This document shows, in pieces, positions 33,255 through 41,530 of a stretch of DNA of 44,681 bases. Numbering within the stretch: the stretch's first letter is position 1; the number at the start of each line of letters is the position of its first letter. Origin of the DNA: DASSBR01 sp035708085 (GTDB lineage Bacteria > Pseudomonadota > Gammaproteobacteria > Natronospirales > DASSBR01); NCBI GenBank assembly GCA_035708085.1, contig DASSTE010000050.1:1-44681 (forward strand), given 5' to 3'. Made by a program: the position numbers and the translations under genes. The notes below the pieces were generated by a model that was not told where the DNA came from, did not search any database, and saw only the letters and a program-made list of their open reading frames with translations.

Positions 33255-33284
33255 ATTATGACACCGGTAGTTGCCTTAAGACAA
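33255..33284 (-). promoter_or_regulatory. Promoter of the FemAB-like gene
   Basis: Minus strand TTGTCT (33284-33279), 18-base spacer, CATAAT (33260-33255), 39 bases before the start. The rest of 33217-33413 holds no other clear signal except the ribosome site of the hemerythrin gene. Confidence 0.55.
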
Positions 33285-33413
33285 ACCCCTCATGTTGGCG
33301 TATGCCGACGCTGCCTTTCCCGCGGCCTCACCGGGTAAAACCCTTACGGACCGCGGCGCTTCGCTGTGGTAGCGTACTGGTTCCTGTTGAACCGCAACCG
33401 TCAAGGAGGACGC

Positions 33414-33872
33414 ATGGACATCTACGAAGCACTGAGACGCGACCACGACGAAGTATCCGTCCTGTTCGAAGCGCTCTTTGACACGGACGCCGCCGCCGTC
33501 GATCGACGGCGCGACGCCTTCAAACGCTTGCAGCGAATCCTGCGGGCGCACTCCTCTGCGGAACAGGCGCTGTTTTACCCGCTCCTCAAGGACCACGAAC
33601 AGACTCACGACCTGGTGGAGCACGCTGCCGGCCGCTACGGCAAGATGAACAAGTTGCTGGGCGAAATGGCGACGATGAACTATCGCGCGGATGCGTGGAT
33701 GGACAAATGCCGGGCGCTCCACAGGGGTATGGAAGAACACGTCGACGAAGAAGAAAACCGGATATTTCCGCAGGCGCGACACATCCTCAGCGACGAACAG
33801 GCGCGGCAGCTTGGCGCGCAGATCGCGGAACAGGAACGATTACTCCATAGGGGCCGGAAGACGCTGGCCTGA
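33414..33872 (+). CDS. Hemerythrin-domain protein
   Basis: 152 aa. A four-helix bundle with the His/Glu residues of a diiron O2-binding centre visible: His11 in RRDHDEV, HSSAEQALFYPLL, HDLVEHAAGRY, and EEHVDEEENRIFPQ. Bacterial members sense or carry oxygen or protect from NO/iron stress. Start ATG 33414 follows AAGGAGGA. Monocistronic with a bidirectional terminator downstream. No partner domain, so its target is not evident. Confidence 0.9.
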   Translation: MDIYEALRRDHDEVSVLFEALFDTDAAAVDRRRDAFKRLQRILRAHSSAEQALFYPLLKDHEQTHDLVEHAAGRYGKMNKLLGEMATMNYRADAWMDKCRALHRGMEEHVDEEENRIFPQARHILSDEQARQLGAQIAEQERLLHRGRKTLA

Positions 33873-33877
33873 ATGAG

Positions 33878-33904
33878 AAAACGCCCTCCGAAGAGGGCGT
33901 TTTT
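33878..33904. terminator. Bidirectional terminator between hemerythrin and ompA-like genes
   Basis: AAAACGCCCTC, CGAA, GAGGGCGTTTT. Each arm gives a T run in its own direction, so it ends both convergent transcripts. Confidence 0.92.
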
Positions 33905-33927
33905 AAGCGGCGCGGCCGAAAGTCACG

Positions 33928-35250
33928 TCATCGGGTGATGCTGCTCTGCTCGCCATGACCGATCAGCCGAACCTCGACGCGCCGGTTTTGCGCCCGACCC
34001 GTTTTGGTGCTGTTGGTCGCGACAGGATCCGATTCGCCGTAACCGTGCGAGACGATGCGGCTTGGGCGCACGCCGTGGCCTACCAGGTACTGGCGCACGG
34101 AATTGGTGCGGCGTTGCGACAGCCCTTTGTTGTAAGGCTTCGTTCCAATGCTGTCGGTATAGCCGGCAATTTCCACCGTAGCCTGCGGATGTTGGGCCAG
34201 CACCCTGTTGATCTTGTCCTCCTCGGTACTCAGATACCGTTGATCCTTTGGCGTCAGCTTCGCGCTGTCGAATGCAAAATGCAGGCTGTTCAGCTTGCGC
34301 GTTGCCAGCACTTTGCAGCCCTGGAAATTGACCTGCGTGCCGGGCGGGGTGTGCGGGCACTGGTCCTGCGCGTTCACCACGCCGTCGTTGTCCGAATCGG
34401 TCGGGCAACCATATCGGTCGACTTCCGTCCCGGGCGCCGTGTTCGGACACTGGTCCATGTTATCGGTAACGCCGTCATGATCGGAATCCATCGGCTGCGG
34501 TGGCGGCGCCTGCACGGGCGCCGGTGCGGGGTGCGTCTGCCCGCCGAACCCGAATTGCAGCGCCAGCATCAGCGTGTTGCCCGTCCAGGAAACGTCATAG
34601 CCGTCGAGGCTCGGGTTGAACGTCAGATGCACCGGCACGTAATAGCGATAATCGAGCGCCATCGCTACGTTGTCGCTGATATTGAACTTCAGCCCCGCAA
34701 TCGCCTGGGCACCGAGGCCCGAGTCGATGTCGTCGATGCGGATGTCCGGGCTGCGCGTCGCGTTACGACCGAATGGACCGGCACTGCGATATTCGAGCCG
34801 CAACACGCCGAGCCCCAGGCCGAGATAAGGCGTGACGACACTGTTCGTCTGGAAGTCGTACAGCTCGTTAAAGAACAGGCCATAGGACACGGCGTCGCCG
34901 GTCGCGTCGTAGCGGCCGATGTCATAGTGCCGAATCGAGTCGAAATCGTTGCGTCGGTAACTGAACTCGATCTCGCTGCGCCAGCCGCCGGGCGACAGGT
35001 GACCAAACGTCAGCATCGCCGCCCAGCCGGTGTCGTACTTGACCGAGTCGTGGAAAAAGAACGGCGCGTGGCGGCCGCTGTAGACGCTCGAGTCATGCAG
35101 AAAGTTGGCCCCGAGGCCGATGCCGATGTAGTTGCCGGGGGTCTCGCCGTTGTTGTTGCCGGACTGCGCCAGCGCGGCCACCGGCAGCGTCAGGGCCAGC
35201 GCTGCAACCAGCGCCGGCAGGCGAAGCCGTGCGTGCGGAAATTTGTTCAT
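33928..35250 (-). CDS. OmpA-family outer-membrane protein with TSP3 repeats
   Basis: 440 aa. Signal peptide 1-28 (cleavage after ALA). An N-terminal beta-barrel (about 35-240) with alternating hydrophobic strands, a Pro-rich linker, two thrombospondin type 3 calcium-binding repeats (DSDHDGVTDNMDQCPNT and DSDNDGVVNAQDQCPHT, near 260-315), and a C-terminal OmpA peptidoglycan-binding domain with LHFAFDSAKL and IAGYTDS. Resembles OprF/OmpA of other gammaproteobacteria. GGAGG before ATG 35250; the frame is open to 35367 upstream but without a ribosome site. Confidence 0.93.
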   Translation of the reverse strand: MNKFPHARLRLPALVAALALTLPVAALAQSGNNNGETPGNYIGIGLGANFLHDSSVYSGRHAPFFFHDSVKYDTGWAAMLTFGHLSPGGWRSEIEFSYRRNDFDSIRHYDIGRYDATGDAVSYGLFFNELYDFQTNSVVTPYLGLGLGVLRLEYRSAGPFGRNATRSPDIRIDDIDSGLGAQAIAGLKFNISDNVAMALDYRYYVPVHLTFNPSLDGYDVSWTGNTLMLALQFGFGGQTHPAPAPVQAPPPQPMDSDHDGVTDNMDQCPNTAPGTEVDRYGCPTDSDNDGVVNAQDQCPHTPPGTQVNFQGCKVLATRKLNSLHFAFDSAKLTPKDQRYLSTEEDKINRVLAQHPQATVEIAGYTDSIGTKPYNKGLSQRRTNSVRQYLVGHGVRPSRIVSHGYGESDPVATNSTKTGRAQNRRVEVRLIGHGEQSSITR

Positions 35251-35456
35251 GTTGCCTCCATTCGTGGTCGAGCTACGTCCTGTGCGGCACACTGTAACGG
35301 TTGCCGTAAGCCCGGTCGATCCGGACGAACGCGTAAAGTTGGGGGAAACGGCCGCGGGGAAGCGCAAAGCGCGTCACAAAACCGCAGACGTCGATTTTCG
35401 CGCCGCTGCGGGTTAAACTTCCGGTTGCATTTTTTACAGTCTCCAGGAATCGGAAG
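35251..35456. other. Intergenic region between ompA-like gene and metK
   Basis: 206 bases between divergent genes. I see no clear operator, riboswitch or promoter pair. Weak elements only: GGTTAAAC and TTACAGT near 35410-35440, plus the Shine-Dalgarno CAGGA before metK. Confidence 0.4.
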
Positions 35457-36632
35457 ATGTCACGAAACTACCTGTTTACGTCCGAGTCGGTCTCGGAAGG
35501 CCACCCGGACAAGATCGCGGACCAGATTTCAGACGCGGTGCTCGACGAGATCCTGCGCCAGGACAAGCGCTCGCGCGTCGCCTGCGAAACGCTGATCAAG
35601 ACCGGCATGATTATTGTTGCCGGCGAAGTCAGCACCCAGGCATGGGTCGATCTCGAGGAGCTGGTGCGGCCGATCGTGCGCCACATCGGCTATCGCGCCG
35701 AAATGGGTTTCGACTGGGAAACCTGCGCCGTGCTGAACGCGATCGGCAAGCAGTCGCCGGACATCGCGCAGGGTGTCGACCGCTCTGCGCCCGAGGAACA
35801 GGGCGCCGGCGACCAGGGCCTGATGTTCGGTTATGCCAGCAACGAAACCGACGTGCTGATGCCGGCACCGATCACGTTCGCGCACCGGCTGGTGCAGCGC
35901 CAGGCGGAAGTCCGCCGCTCGGGCGCACTGCCGTGGCTGCGCCCGGACGCGAAGAGCCAGGTCACCTTCCGCTACGAAAACGACCGGCCGGTCGGCATCA
36001 ACGCCGTCGTGCTCTCCACGCAGCACTCGCCGGATGTCGATCTGAAAACGCTGACCGAAGCGGTGATGGAAGAAATCATCAAGCCGGTGCTGCCGGCCGA
36101 ATGGGTCGACGCCAAGACCCGCTACCACATCAATCCGACCGGCCGATTTGTAATCGGCGGCCCCGTCGGCGACTGCGGCCTGACCGGACGCAAGCTGATC
36201 GTCGATACCTACGGCGGCATGGCCCGCCACGGCGGCGGCGCGTTCTCCGGCAAGGACCCGTCCAAGGTGGACCGCTCCGCGGCCTACGCGATGCGCTACG
36301 TCGCCAAGAACATCGTCGCGGCCGGCCTTGCCGAGCGCTGCGAACTGCAGGTGTCCTACGCGATCGGCGTCGCCGAACCGACATCGGTCACCGTCGAGAC
36401 GTTCGGGACCGGCAAGGTCGACGAGGCCCGGCTGACGCAGCTCGTCCGCGAGCACTTCGACCTGCGCCCGTACGGCATCCTCAAGATGCTCGACCTGGTG
36501 CGGCCGATCTACCAGGCTACCGCCGCCTACGGCCACTTCGGCCGCGAGGACGACAACTTTACCTGGGAAAAGACAGATCGCGCGGAAGAATTGCGTGAAG
36601 CGGCGGGATTAAAAGAGCCCGCAATGGCTTAA
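35457..36632 (+). CDS. metK: S-adenosylmethionine synthetase
   Basis: Makes SAM from methionine and ATP. 391 aa. ESVSEGHPDKIAD near 9-21, GAGDQGLMFGYA near 117-128, and GGGAFSGKDPSKVDRSAAYA near 262-281 (phosphate loop). Directly followed by the SAH riboswitch and ahcY, so SAM formation and SAH recycling sit together. Confidence 0.97.
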   Translation: MSRNYLFTSESVSEGHPDKIADQISDAVLDEILRQDKRSRVACETLIKTGMIIVAGEVSTQAWVDLEELVRPIVRHIGYRAEMGFDWETCAVLNAIGKQSPDIAQGVDRSAPEEQGAGDQGLMFGYASNETDVLMPAPITFAHRLVQRQAEVRRSGALPWLRPDAKSQVTFRYENDRPVGINAVVLSTQHSPDVDLKTLTEAVMEEIIKPVLPAEWVDAKTRYHINPTGRFVIGGPVGDCGLTGRKLIVDTYGGMARHGGGAFSGKDPSKVDRSAAYAMRYVAKNIVAAGLAERCELQVSYAIGVAEPTSVTVETFGTGKVDEARLTQLVREHFDLRPYGILKMLDLVRPIYQATAAYGHFGREDDNFTWEKTDRAEELREAAGLKEPAMA

Positions 36633-36650
36633 GGCTTTAGAATGGCTCCA

Positions 36651-36727
36651 CTCCGAGGAGCGCTGCAACGAACACAGATTCGTCAGGCTCGGAGCACAGG
36701 AGCATTTCATCTTCGAACGGCGCTCGT
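36651..36727 (+). ncRNA. SAH riboswitch upstream of ahcY
   Basis: CCGAG (36653-36657) pairs with CTCGG (36688-36692), and GAGCGC (36658-36663) pairs with GCGCTC (36720-36725), nested as in the SAH riboswitch. GAGGAGCGCTGCAACG and CAGGCTCGG and AACGGCGCTC are the near-invariant family segments. It normally turns ahcY on when S-adenosylhomocysteine builds up. The GGAG ribosome site (36739-36742) follows it. Confidence 0.93.
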
Positions 36728-36750
36728 TCAACGTTAATGGAGTCAACACG

Positions 36751-38166
36751 ATGAACGCAGTCGTAGACAATGAAACTTCCGATTACTACGTCCGGGATAT
36801 AGGCCTCGCCGATTGGGGCCGCAAGGAAATTGCGATCGCCGAGACGGAAATGCCGGGCCTCATGGCGACGCGACGCGAGTACGCCGACGCGCAACCGCTG
36901 AAAGGCGCGCGCATCGCGGGCTCACTGCACATGACAATCCAGACCGCGGTGCTGATCGAGACCCTGAACGCGCTCGGCGCCGAAGTCCGCTGGGCGTCGT
37001 GCAACATCTATTCCACCCAGGACCACGCCGCCGCGGCGATCGCGGCCGGCGGCACGCCGGTATTCGCCTACAAGGGCGAAAGCCTCGACGAGTACTGGGA
37101 ATTCACTCACCGCATCCTCGACTGGGGCGACGGCGAAACCGCCAACATGATCCTCGACGACGGCGGCGACGCGACGCTGCTGGCGACGCTCGGCGCGCGC
37201 GCCGAAAAAGATCCGTCGCTGGTCGCCAATCCCACAAACGAAGAGGAAAAGGCGCTGTTCGCGGCGATCAGGAAGCGCCTCGACAGCAAGCCCGGCTGGT
37301 ATTCAAAGGTCTGCGCGAACATTCGCGGCGTTACCGAGGAAACCACCACCGGCGTGCATCGCCTGTACGAAATGGCGCGTGAGAACCGGCTGCCGTTTCG
37401 GGCGATCAACGTCAACGACTCGGTCACGAAGTCGAAGTTCGACAATCTGTACGGTTGCCGCGAATCGCTGGTTGACGGCATCAAGCGCGCGACCGACGTG
37501 ATGGTCGCCGGCAAGATTGCGCTGGTCGCGGGCTACGGCGACGTCGGCAAGGGCTGCGCCCAGTCGCTGCGCTCGCTCGGCGCGACCGTCTGGGTCACCG
37601 AAATCGACCCGATCTGCGCGCTGCAGGCGACGATGGAAGGCTTTCGCGTGGTGACGATGGACGAAGCGGCCGACAAGGCCGACATCTTCGTCACCGCCAC
37701 CGGCAATTACCACGTCATCGACCACGACCACATGGCCGCAATGAAGAACCAGGCGATCGTTTGCAACATCGGCCACTTCGACTCGGAGATCAACATCGCC
37801 TCGCTCGACAAGTACGAGTGGGAGGAGATCAAGCCGCAGGTCGATCACGTGATCTTCCCGGACGGCAAGCGCATCATCGTGCTGGCGCGCGGCCGGCTGG
37901 TGAACCTCGGTTGCGCGACCGGCCATCCGAGCTTCGTGATGTCGAACTCGTTCACCAATCAGGTGCTCGCGCAAATCGAGCTGTGGACGCATCCCGACCA
38001 GTACGAAAACAAAGTGTACGTGCTGCCGAAGCATCTCGACGAGAAGGTCGCGATGCTGCATCTGGAGCGCCTCGGGGCGCATCTGACCGAGCTGACACCC
38101 CAGCAGGCGAGCTATATCGGTGTGCCGGTCGAGGGGCCGTTCAAGCCCGATCATTACCGGTACTGA
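36751..38166 (+). CDS. ahcY: S-adenosylhomocysteinase
   Basis: Cleaves SAH to adenosine and homocysteine, removing the product inhibitor of methyltransferases. 471 aa. GSLHMTIQTAVLIETL near 51-66, DDGGD near 133-137, VNDSVTKSKFDN near 222-233, NAD-binding GYGDVGKGCAQSL near 265-277, C-terminal KPDHYRY. Controlled by the SAH riboswitch just upstream. metF, its usual neighbour in many gammaproteobacteria, is absent here. Heptad array D follows the stop. Confidence 0.97.
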   Translation: MNAVVDNETSDYYVRDIGLADWGRKEIAIAETEMPGLMATRREYADAQPLKGARIAGSLHMTIQTAVLIETLNALGAEVRWASCNIYSTQDHAAAAIAAGGTPVFAYKGESLDEYWEFTHRILDWGDGETANMILDDGGDATLLATLGARAEKDPSLVANPTNEEEKALFAAIRKRLDSKPGWYSKVCANIRGVTEETTTGVHRLYEMARENRLPFRAINVNDSVTKSKFDNLYGCRESLVDGIKRATDVMVAGKIALVAGYGDVGKGCAQSLRSLGATVWVTEIDPICALQATMEGFRVVTMDEAADKADIFVTATGNYHVIDHDHMAAMKNQAIVCNIGHFDSEINIASLDKYEWEEIKPQVDHVIFPDGKRIIVLARGRLVNLGCATGHPSFVMSNSFTNQVLAQIELWTHPDQYENKVYVLPKHLDEKVAMLHLERLGAHLTELTPQQASYIGVPVEGPFKPDHYRY

Positions 38167-38176
38167 AGAAAATGCT

Positions 38177-38227
38177 GAGTAGCTAGTACTACGACGCTCG
38201 TTGGTAGTTTCCAGTTACCAGCTACTC
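38177..38227. repeat. Heptad repeat array D, downstream of ahcY
   Basis: Seven contiguous 7-mers at 38179-38227, GTAGCTA, GTACTAC, GACGCTC, GTTGGTA, GTTTCCA, GTTACCA and GCTACTC in order. GAGTAGCTAGTA (38177-38188) pairs with TACCAGCTACTC (38216-38227) at 11 of 12 positions plus one G-T pair. Units are more diverged than in arrays B and C. Located 10 bases after the ahcY stop. Confidence 0.78.
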
Positions 38228-38325
38228 GGCGTTGTCCCGCCGTGGCGACACGGGGAATCCTCTATTGTTAGAGCCAGCCGGCCGCGTTCTAATGGAGTGC
38301 CAACAAACGGAACAAGGAGAGTCCC

Positions 38326-39060
38326 ATGTATATCAAGAGCTTCACCGCAGCCTGCGCCGTGCTGGCTCTGGTCGGCTGCACGACGATGCACAACGAACCG
38401 CCGGGCGCCCAGCCGCTGGAAGAGCAGACCCTGGCGACACAGGCGGCCAACGTGCTGCAAAACGAAATGCAGCAGTCGCCCGACAAGCGCATTCCCCAGG
38501 CGCTGATCGCGAGCGCACGATGCATCGCGGTATTTCCGAAGTTCACCAAGGCGGCATTTATCGTCGGCGGCGCGAGCGGCAACGGAATTGTCGCCTGCCG
38601 GGACAAGAACAGCCAAAGCTGGCGTAACGCATCACCGGCGTTCTACACGTTGCGTGCCGGGAGCGTCGGCTTCCAGTGGGGCATTCAGTCGAGCGGCGTG
38701 GTGCTGCTGTTCCTCACCCAGCAGGGGGTCAATGCCTTGACCCAGAATAACGTCAAGCTGGGCGCCGATATCGCCGTCGCAGCCGGCCCGGTCGGCTGGA
38801 ATGCGAGCGTGAACGCCGCGCCCGCCGCAGTCGTCAGCTACCAGGTGAGCAGCACCGGTCTGTTTGCGGGCATCAGCCTGAGCGGCTCGGTGTTGAACTT
38901 CGATCAAACATCGACCGGTGACATCTACAACAACTCGCATCCGGACGCGCAACAGGTGCTGTTTCAGATGAACAAGGTGCCGTCGAGCGTCGACGTTTAC
39001 AATCAAAAGCTCGCTCAACTCAGTTCGGCGACACAACAGCAATCAATGATCAGCCGCTGA
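38326..39060 (+). CDS. SYLF-domain lipoprotein
   Basis: 244 aa. Lipobox LVGC with acylated Cys18, then an unstructured stretch and a SYLF (Ysc84/DUF500) domain from about residue 50 to 230, with ASARCIAVFP near 62-71 and VVSYQVSSTGLFAGISLSG-like repeats at the end. SYLF proteins bind lipids/phosphoinositides or actin in eukaryotes; bacterial members are periplasmic lipoproteins of unclear role. AAGGAGAG before ATG 38326. No operon partner. Confidence 0.9.
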   Translation: MYIKSFTAACAVLALVGCTTMHNEPPGAQPLEEQTLATQAANVLQNEMQQSPDKRIPQALIASARCIAVFPKFTKAAFIVGGASGNGIVACRDKNSQSWRNASPAFYTLRAGSVGFQWGIQSSGVVLLFLTQQGVNALTQNNVKLGADIAVAAGPVGWNASVNAAPAAVVSYQVSSTGLFAGISLSGSVLNFDQTSTGDIYNNSHPDAQQVLFQMNKVPSSVDVYNQKLAQLSSATQQQSMISR

Positions 39061-39093
39061 AGCGGCAGCGCAAGCTGACGCGGCTTAAACAAA

Positions 39094-39121
39094 CGCCGGG
39101 CAGACTAGATTCTGCCCGGCG
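39094..39121. terminator. Hairpin after the SYLF gene, no T tract
   Basis: CGCCGGGCAGA (39094-39104), 6-base loop, TCTGCCCGGCG (39111-39121). A perfect 11-bp stem in the SYLF 3' region. The lack of a T run makes it a weak intrinsic terminator or an mRNA-stabilising element. Confidence 0.5.
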
Positions 39122-39268
39122 GTCGGCTCCGCGCCATTGTGCCCCTTTCGGATCAGCCTGCCGGCGCTCTTGAGCGGCAAGATCGTGATGTCCATCGGGA
39201 TGTTATCGCACCCGCGCATCGCGCTGACGGCGGTTCGCCAGGCGGTGCCGACTTCGCGAGAAAGGGAA
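39122..39268. other. Intergenic region with an unassigned reading frame
   Basis: 147 bases between the SYLF hairpin and the O-methyltransferase stop. One frame on the minus strand reads on for about 60 codons from near the O-methyltransferase end to TAA inside the hairpin and includes ILPLKSAGRLIRKGHNGAEP, which has a protein-like composition, but no start codon context or ribosome site is convincing. No promoter seen. Could be a gene remnant. Confidence 0.3.
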
Positions 39269-39934
39269 TTACAGCCGCTTGTGTGCCAACGTCAAACCGT
39301 CGCCGATCGGCACCAGGCTGAGATCGATGCGTTCGTCGGCAAAAAGCTTTTCGTTGAACTCGCGGATGGCAATGGTGTCTTCGTCCTTATCCGCGGAATC
39401 GACGACGCGGCCGCCCCACAGCGTGTTGTCGATCGCGATCAGACCGTTCGGTTTAAGGAGTTTCAGCACTCGCTCGTAATAATCGCCGTAACGCGTCTTA
39501 TCGGCGTCGATGAAGGCGAAATCGTAAAGTCGGTCTTCATCGGCATCGATCATGCGCTCCAGCGTCTTCAACGCCGGCGCGATGCGAAGATCGATCTTGT
39601 CCTCAACCCCGGCTTCGCGCCAATAGCGTCGTGCAACGGCCGTGTACTCCTCGCTCACGTCACACGCGACGATGCGCCCGTCGTCCGGCAGCGCCAGCGC
39701 TACGCTGAGGCTGCTGTACCCCGTGAAAACCCCGATCTCGATGCAACGCCGCGCGCCGATCGCCTGCACCAGCAGCGCCAGCAACCGTCCCTGCTCTGGC
39801 GAGATCTGCATGTTCGCATTCTCCCGGCGGGCGGTTTCCTCGCGCAGACGACGCAAAATGCCGGGCTCGCGCACAGACACGTCAAGCAGGTACTGGTAAA
39901 GTGACTCGTCAAGACTGATTGTGCGATTCGACAT
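39269..39934 (-). CDS. Class I SAM-dependent O-methyltransferase
   Basis: 221 aa, of the caffeoyl-CoA/catechol O-methyltransferase (Methyltransf_3) family. IEIGVFTGYSSL near 65-76 is motif I, with FIDADK near 136-141 and IDNTLWGG near 162-169 for metal and substrate. MSNRTISLDESLYQYLLDVS is the usual N-terminus, so the ATG at 39934 is probably correct. Its start codon shares the tetramer CATG (39932-39935) with the divergent cpdA start. Substrate unknown. Confidence 0.9.
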   Translation of the reverse strand: MSNRTISLDESLYQYLLDVSVREPGILRRLREETARRENANMQISPEQGRLLALLVQAIGARRCIEIGVFTGYSSLSVALALPDDGRIVACDVSEEYTAVARRYWREAGVEDKIDLRIAPALKTLERMIDADEDRLYDFAFIDADKTRYGDYYERVLKLLKPNGLIAIDNTLWGGRVVDSADKDEDTIAIREFNEKLFADERIDLSLVPIGDGLTLAHKRL

Positions 39935-40706
39935 GGTCAAAGCGTATCCCAAACCAACCGCGGACGGAACCCTGCATCTCGTCCAGATCACCGACACGCA
40001 CCTGTTCGCCGAACCGGGCCGGTGCATGCATCACGTCGACACCCGCGAAAGCTTTGAGCGCGTGATCGCTGCCATCGCCGCCGACGAGCGTCCCGACCTG
40101 CTGGTTGCGACCGGCGATCTGGCGCAGGACGAAACGCTCGAGGCGTATCGCGAATTCGCCGGCGTCGTCGCCCCGCTCGAGATGCCGGTCCTCGCCCTCT
40201 GCGGCAACCACGATCATCCCGATCGTATGGCCGCTGCGTTCGCCGGCAGCGCCATCACGCTCGACAAGCAAACCGATGCGGGCGCGTGGCGCATCGTGCA
40301 ACTGCACACGCAAGTGCCGGGCGAAACCTACGGTCGACTCGACGACGCCGAGCTGGCGCTGCTCGACCACGCCCTCGACACCAACCGGCCGACGCTGATC
40401 TGCCTGCACCATCCGCCGCTCGCGGTGGGCAGCCCATGGCTCGACGAAATCGGCCTCACCAACACCGACGCCTTCTTCGATGTCATCGATCGGCATCCGG
40501 CGGTGCGCGGCGTCGTCGCCGGCCACGTTCACCAGGAAATGCGCGCGCGGCGCGGCGCCGTCGACTACTTCACGACACCTTCGACGTCGGTGCAGTTCCA
40601 GCCCGGCGTAACGAAACCCGCCTTCGACGCCGCCGCCCCCGGTTACCGGCGACTGCACCTTCACCCGGACGGTACGATAGAATCCAGCGTCGTCAGAATC
40701 CAGTAG
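39933..40706 (+). CDS. cpdA: 3',5'-cAMP phosphodiesterase (CpdA/Icc)
   Basis: Calcineurin-like metallophosphoesterase that degrades cAMP. 257 aa from ATG 39933 (GTG at 39921 also possible). Metal ligands: QITDTHLF near 18-25, ATGDLAQD near 61-68, CGNHDHPD near 90-97, CLHHPP and GHVH. Divergent from the O-methyltransferase with no space between the start codons; class II aldolase follows 14 bases after the stop. Confidence 0.92.
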   Translation: MVKAYPKPTADGTLHLVQITDTHLFAEPGRCMHHVDTRESFERVIAAIAADERPDLLVATGDLAQDETLEAYREFAGVVAPLEMPVLALCGNHDHPDRMAAAFAGSAITLDKQTDAGAWRIVQLHTQVPGETYGRLDDAELALLDHALDTNRPTLICLHHPPLAVGSPWLDEIGLTNTDAFFDVIDRHPAVRGVVAGHVHQEMRARRGAVDYFTTPSTSVQFQPGVTKPAFDAAAPGYRRLHLHPDGTIESSVVRIQ

Positions 40707-40720
40707 AACCGGGACAACTC

Positions 40721-41299
40721 ATGGACATTCGCGAAGAGCTGGTGCGCTACTACCGCTGGCTGCGCCAGCACGGGCTGAACGACTCCCACAGCGGCAACGC
40801 CTCCGTGCGCGACGGCGACACCATCTGGGTCACGCCTACCGGCGCCTGCGCCGACACGCTCGAACCGGACCAACTCGTCGCCTGCCCGATCGATGGCCGC
40901 CCCGGCGATGGTGCGTCTCTCGACGCGCCGCTGCACGTCAACGTCTACCGCCGCAACCCAGAGGCCCGTGCCGTCCTCCACAGCCATGGGCCGCACAGCG
41001 TCGCGCTCACGCTCGATGGCAAACCGTTCACCCCGATCGACTTCGAAGGCGGCTTTTACTTTCCCCACGTGCCGGTCATCAGCATCGCCTACGACCAATA
41101 TGTCGACCGTGCGCCGGACATGGTTGCCACCGCGCTCACCGACCATCGCATCGCCATCGTGCGCGGCCACGGCGTCTATGCGCAGGCCGACAGCCTCAAC
41201 TTGGCGTATAAGTGGACGTGCTCGTTGGAATTGTCGGCGAAGACGGCGTTTATAGCGAGGTTAGCGGCAAGGGGTGAGGGGATGACCACTGACCACTAA
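40721..41299 (+). CDS. Class II aldolase/adducin family protein with repeat-derived tail
   Basis: 192 aa. HSHGPHSVAL near 87-96 and GHGVYAQA near 149-156 carry the zinc-binding histidines. Fold of L-fuculose-phosphate aldolase; the substrate cannot be inferred. Cotranscribed with cpdA. The last 13 or so residues (LAARGEGMTTDH) are encoded by heptad array E, which also gives the stop codon TAA. Confidence 0.88.
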   Translation: MDIREELVRYYRWLRQHGLNDSHSGNASVRDGDTIWVTPTGACADTLEPDQLVACPIDGRPGDGASLDAPLHVNVYRRNPEARAVLHSHGPHSVALTLDGKPFTPIDFEGGFYFPHVPVISIAYDQYVDRAPDMVATALTDHRIAIVRGHGVYAQADSLNLAYKWTCSLELSAKTAFIARLAARGEGMTTDH

Positions 41300-41300
41300 C
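41259..41300. repeat. Heptad repeat array E, at the aldolase 3' end
   Basis: Six contiguous 7-mers: on the plus strand GGTTAGC, GGCAAGG, GGTGAGG, GGATGAC (41259-41286); on the minus strand GGTTAGT, GGTCAGT and GGTCATC in register (41299-41279). The two arms meet at GGATGACC with no unstructured middle. It forms the aldolase C-terminus and ends 6 bases before the rubredoxin stop. Confidence 0.82.
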
Positions 41301-41305
41301 CCCAT

Positions 41306-41470
41306 TTATACCTCGATCATCTCGAAATCTTCCTTTCCCGCACCGCAATCCGGACAAGTCCAGTTCAATGGTACGTCCTCCCATTTTGTACCGGGGGCGA
41401 TTCCGGAATCCGGGTCGCCCTCCGCTTCATCGTAAATGTGGCCGCAAATCACGCACATGTAAGTCTTCAT
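41306..41470 (-). CDS. Rubredoxin
   Basis: 54 aa one-iron electron carrier. MKTYMCVICGHIYDEAEG and LNWTCPDCGAGKEDFE give two CxxC-G pairs (Cys6/9 and Cys39/42) that bind Fe in an FeS4 site. Rubredoxin beside thiD-thiE is a gammaproteobacterial arrangement. GGG precedes the ATG. Electron partners (rubredoxin reductase, alkane hydroxylase) are not in the window. Confidence 0.95.
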   Translation of the reverse strand: MKTYMCVICGHIYDEAEGDPDSGIAPGTKWEDVPLNWTCPDCGAGKEDFEMIEV

Positions 41471-41530
41471 CCCGCTATTTTCCCATGAACGGCGCAACGG
41501 CGAAACCGGCCGATTGATAAAATGCATGGC

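Noticed and set aside
33955..35595. 546-codon plus-strand ORF
   Set aside because: Antisense of the OmpA-family gene and the metK upstream region; no recognisable domains.
39137..39904. 255-codon plus-strand ORF
   Set aside because: Antisense of the O-methyltransferase gene, no protein family motif.
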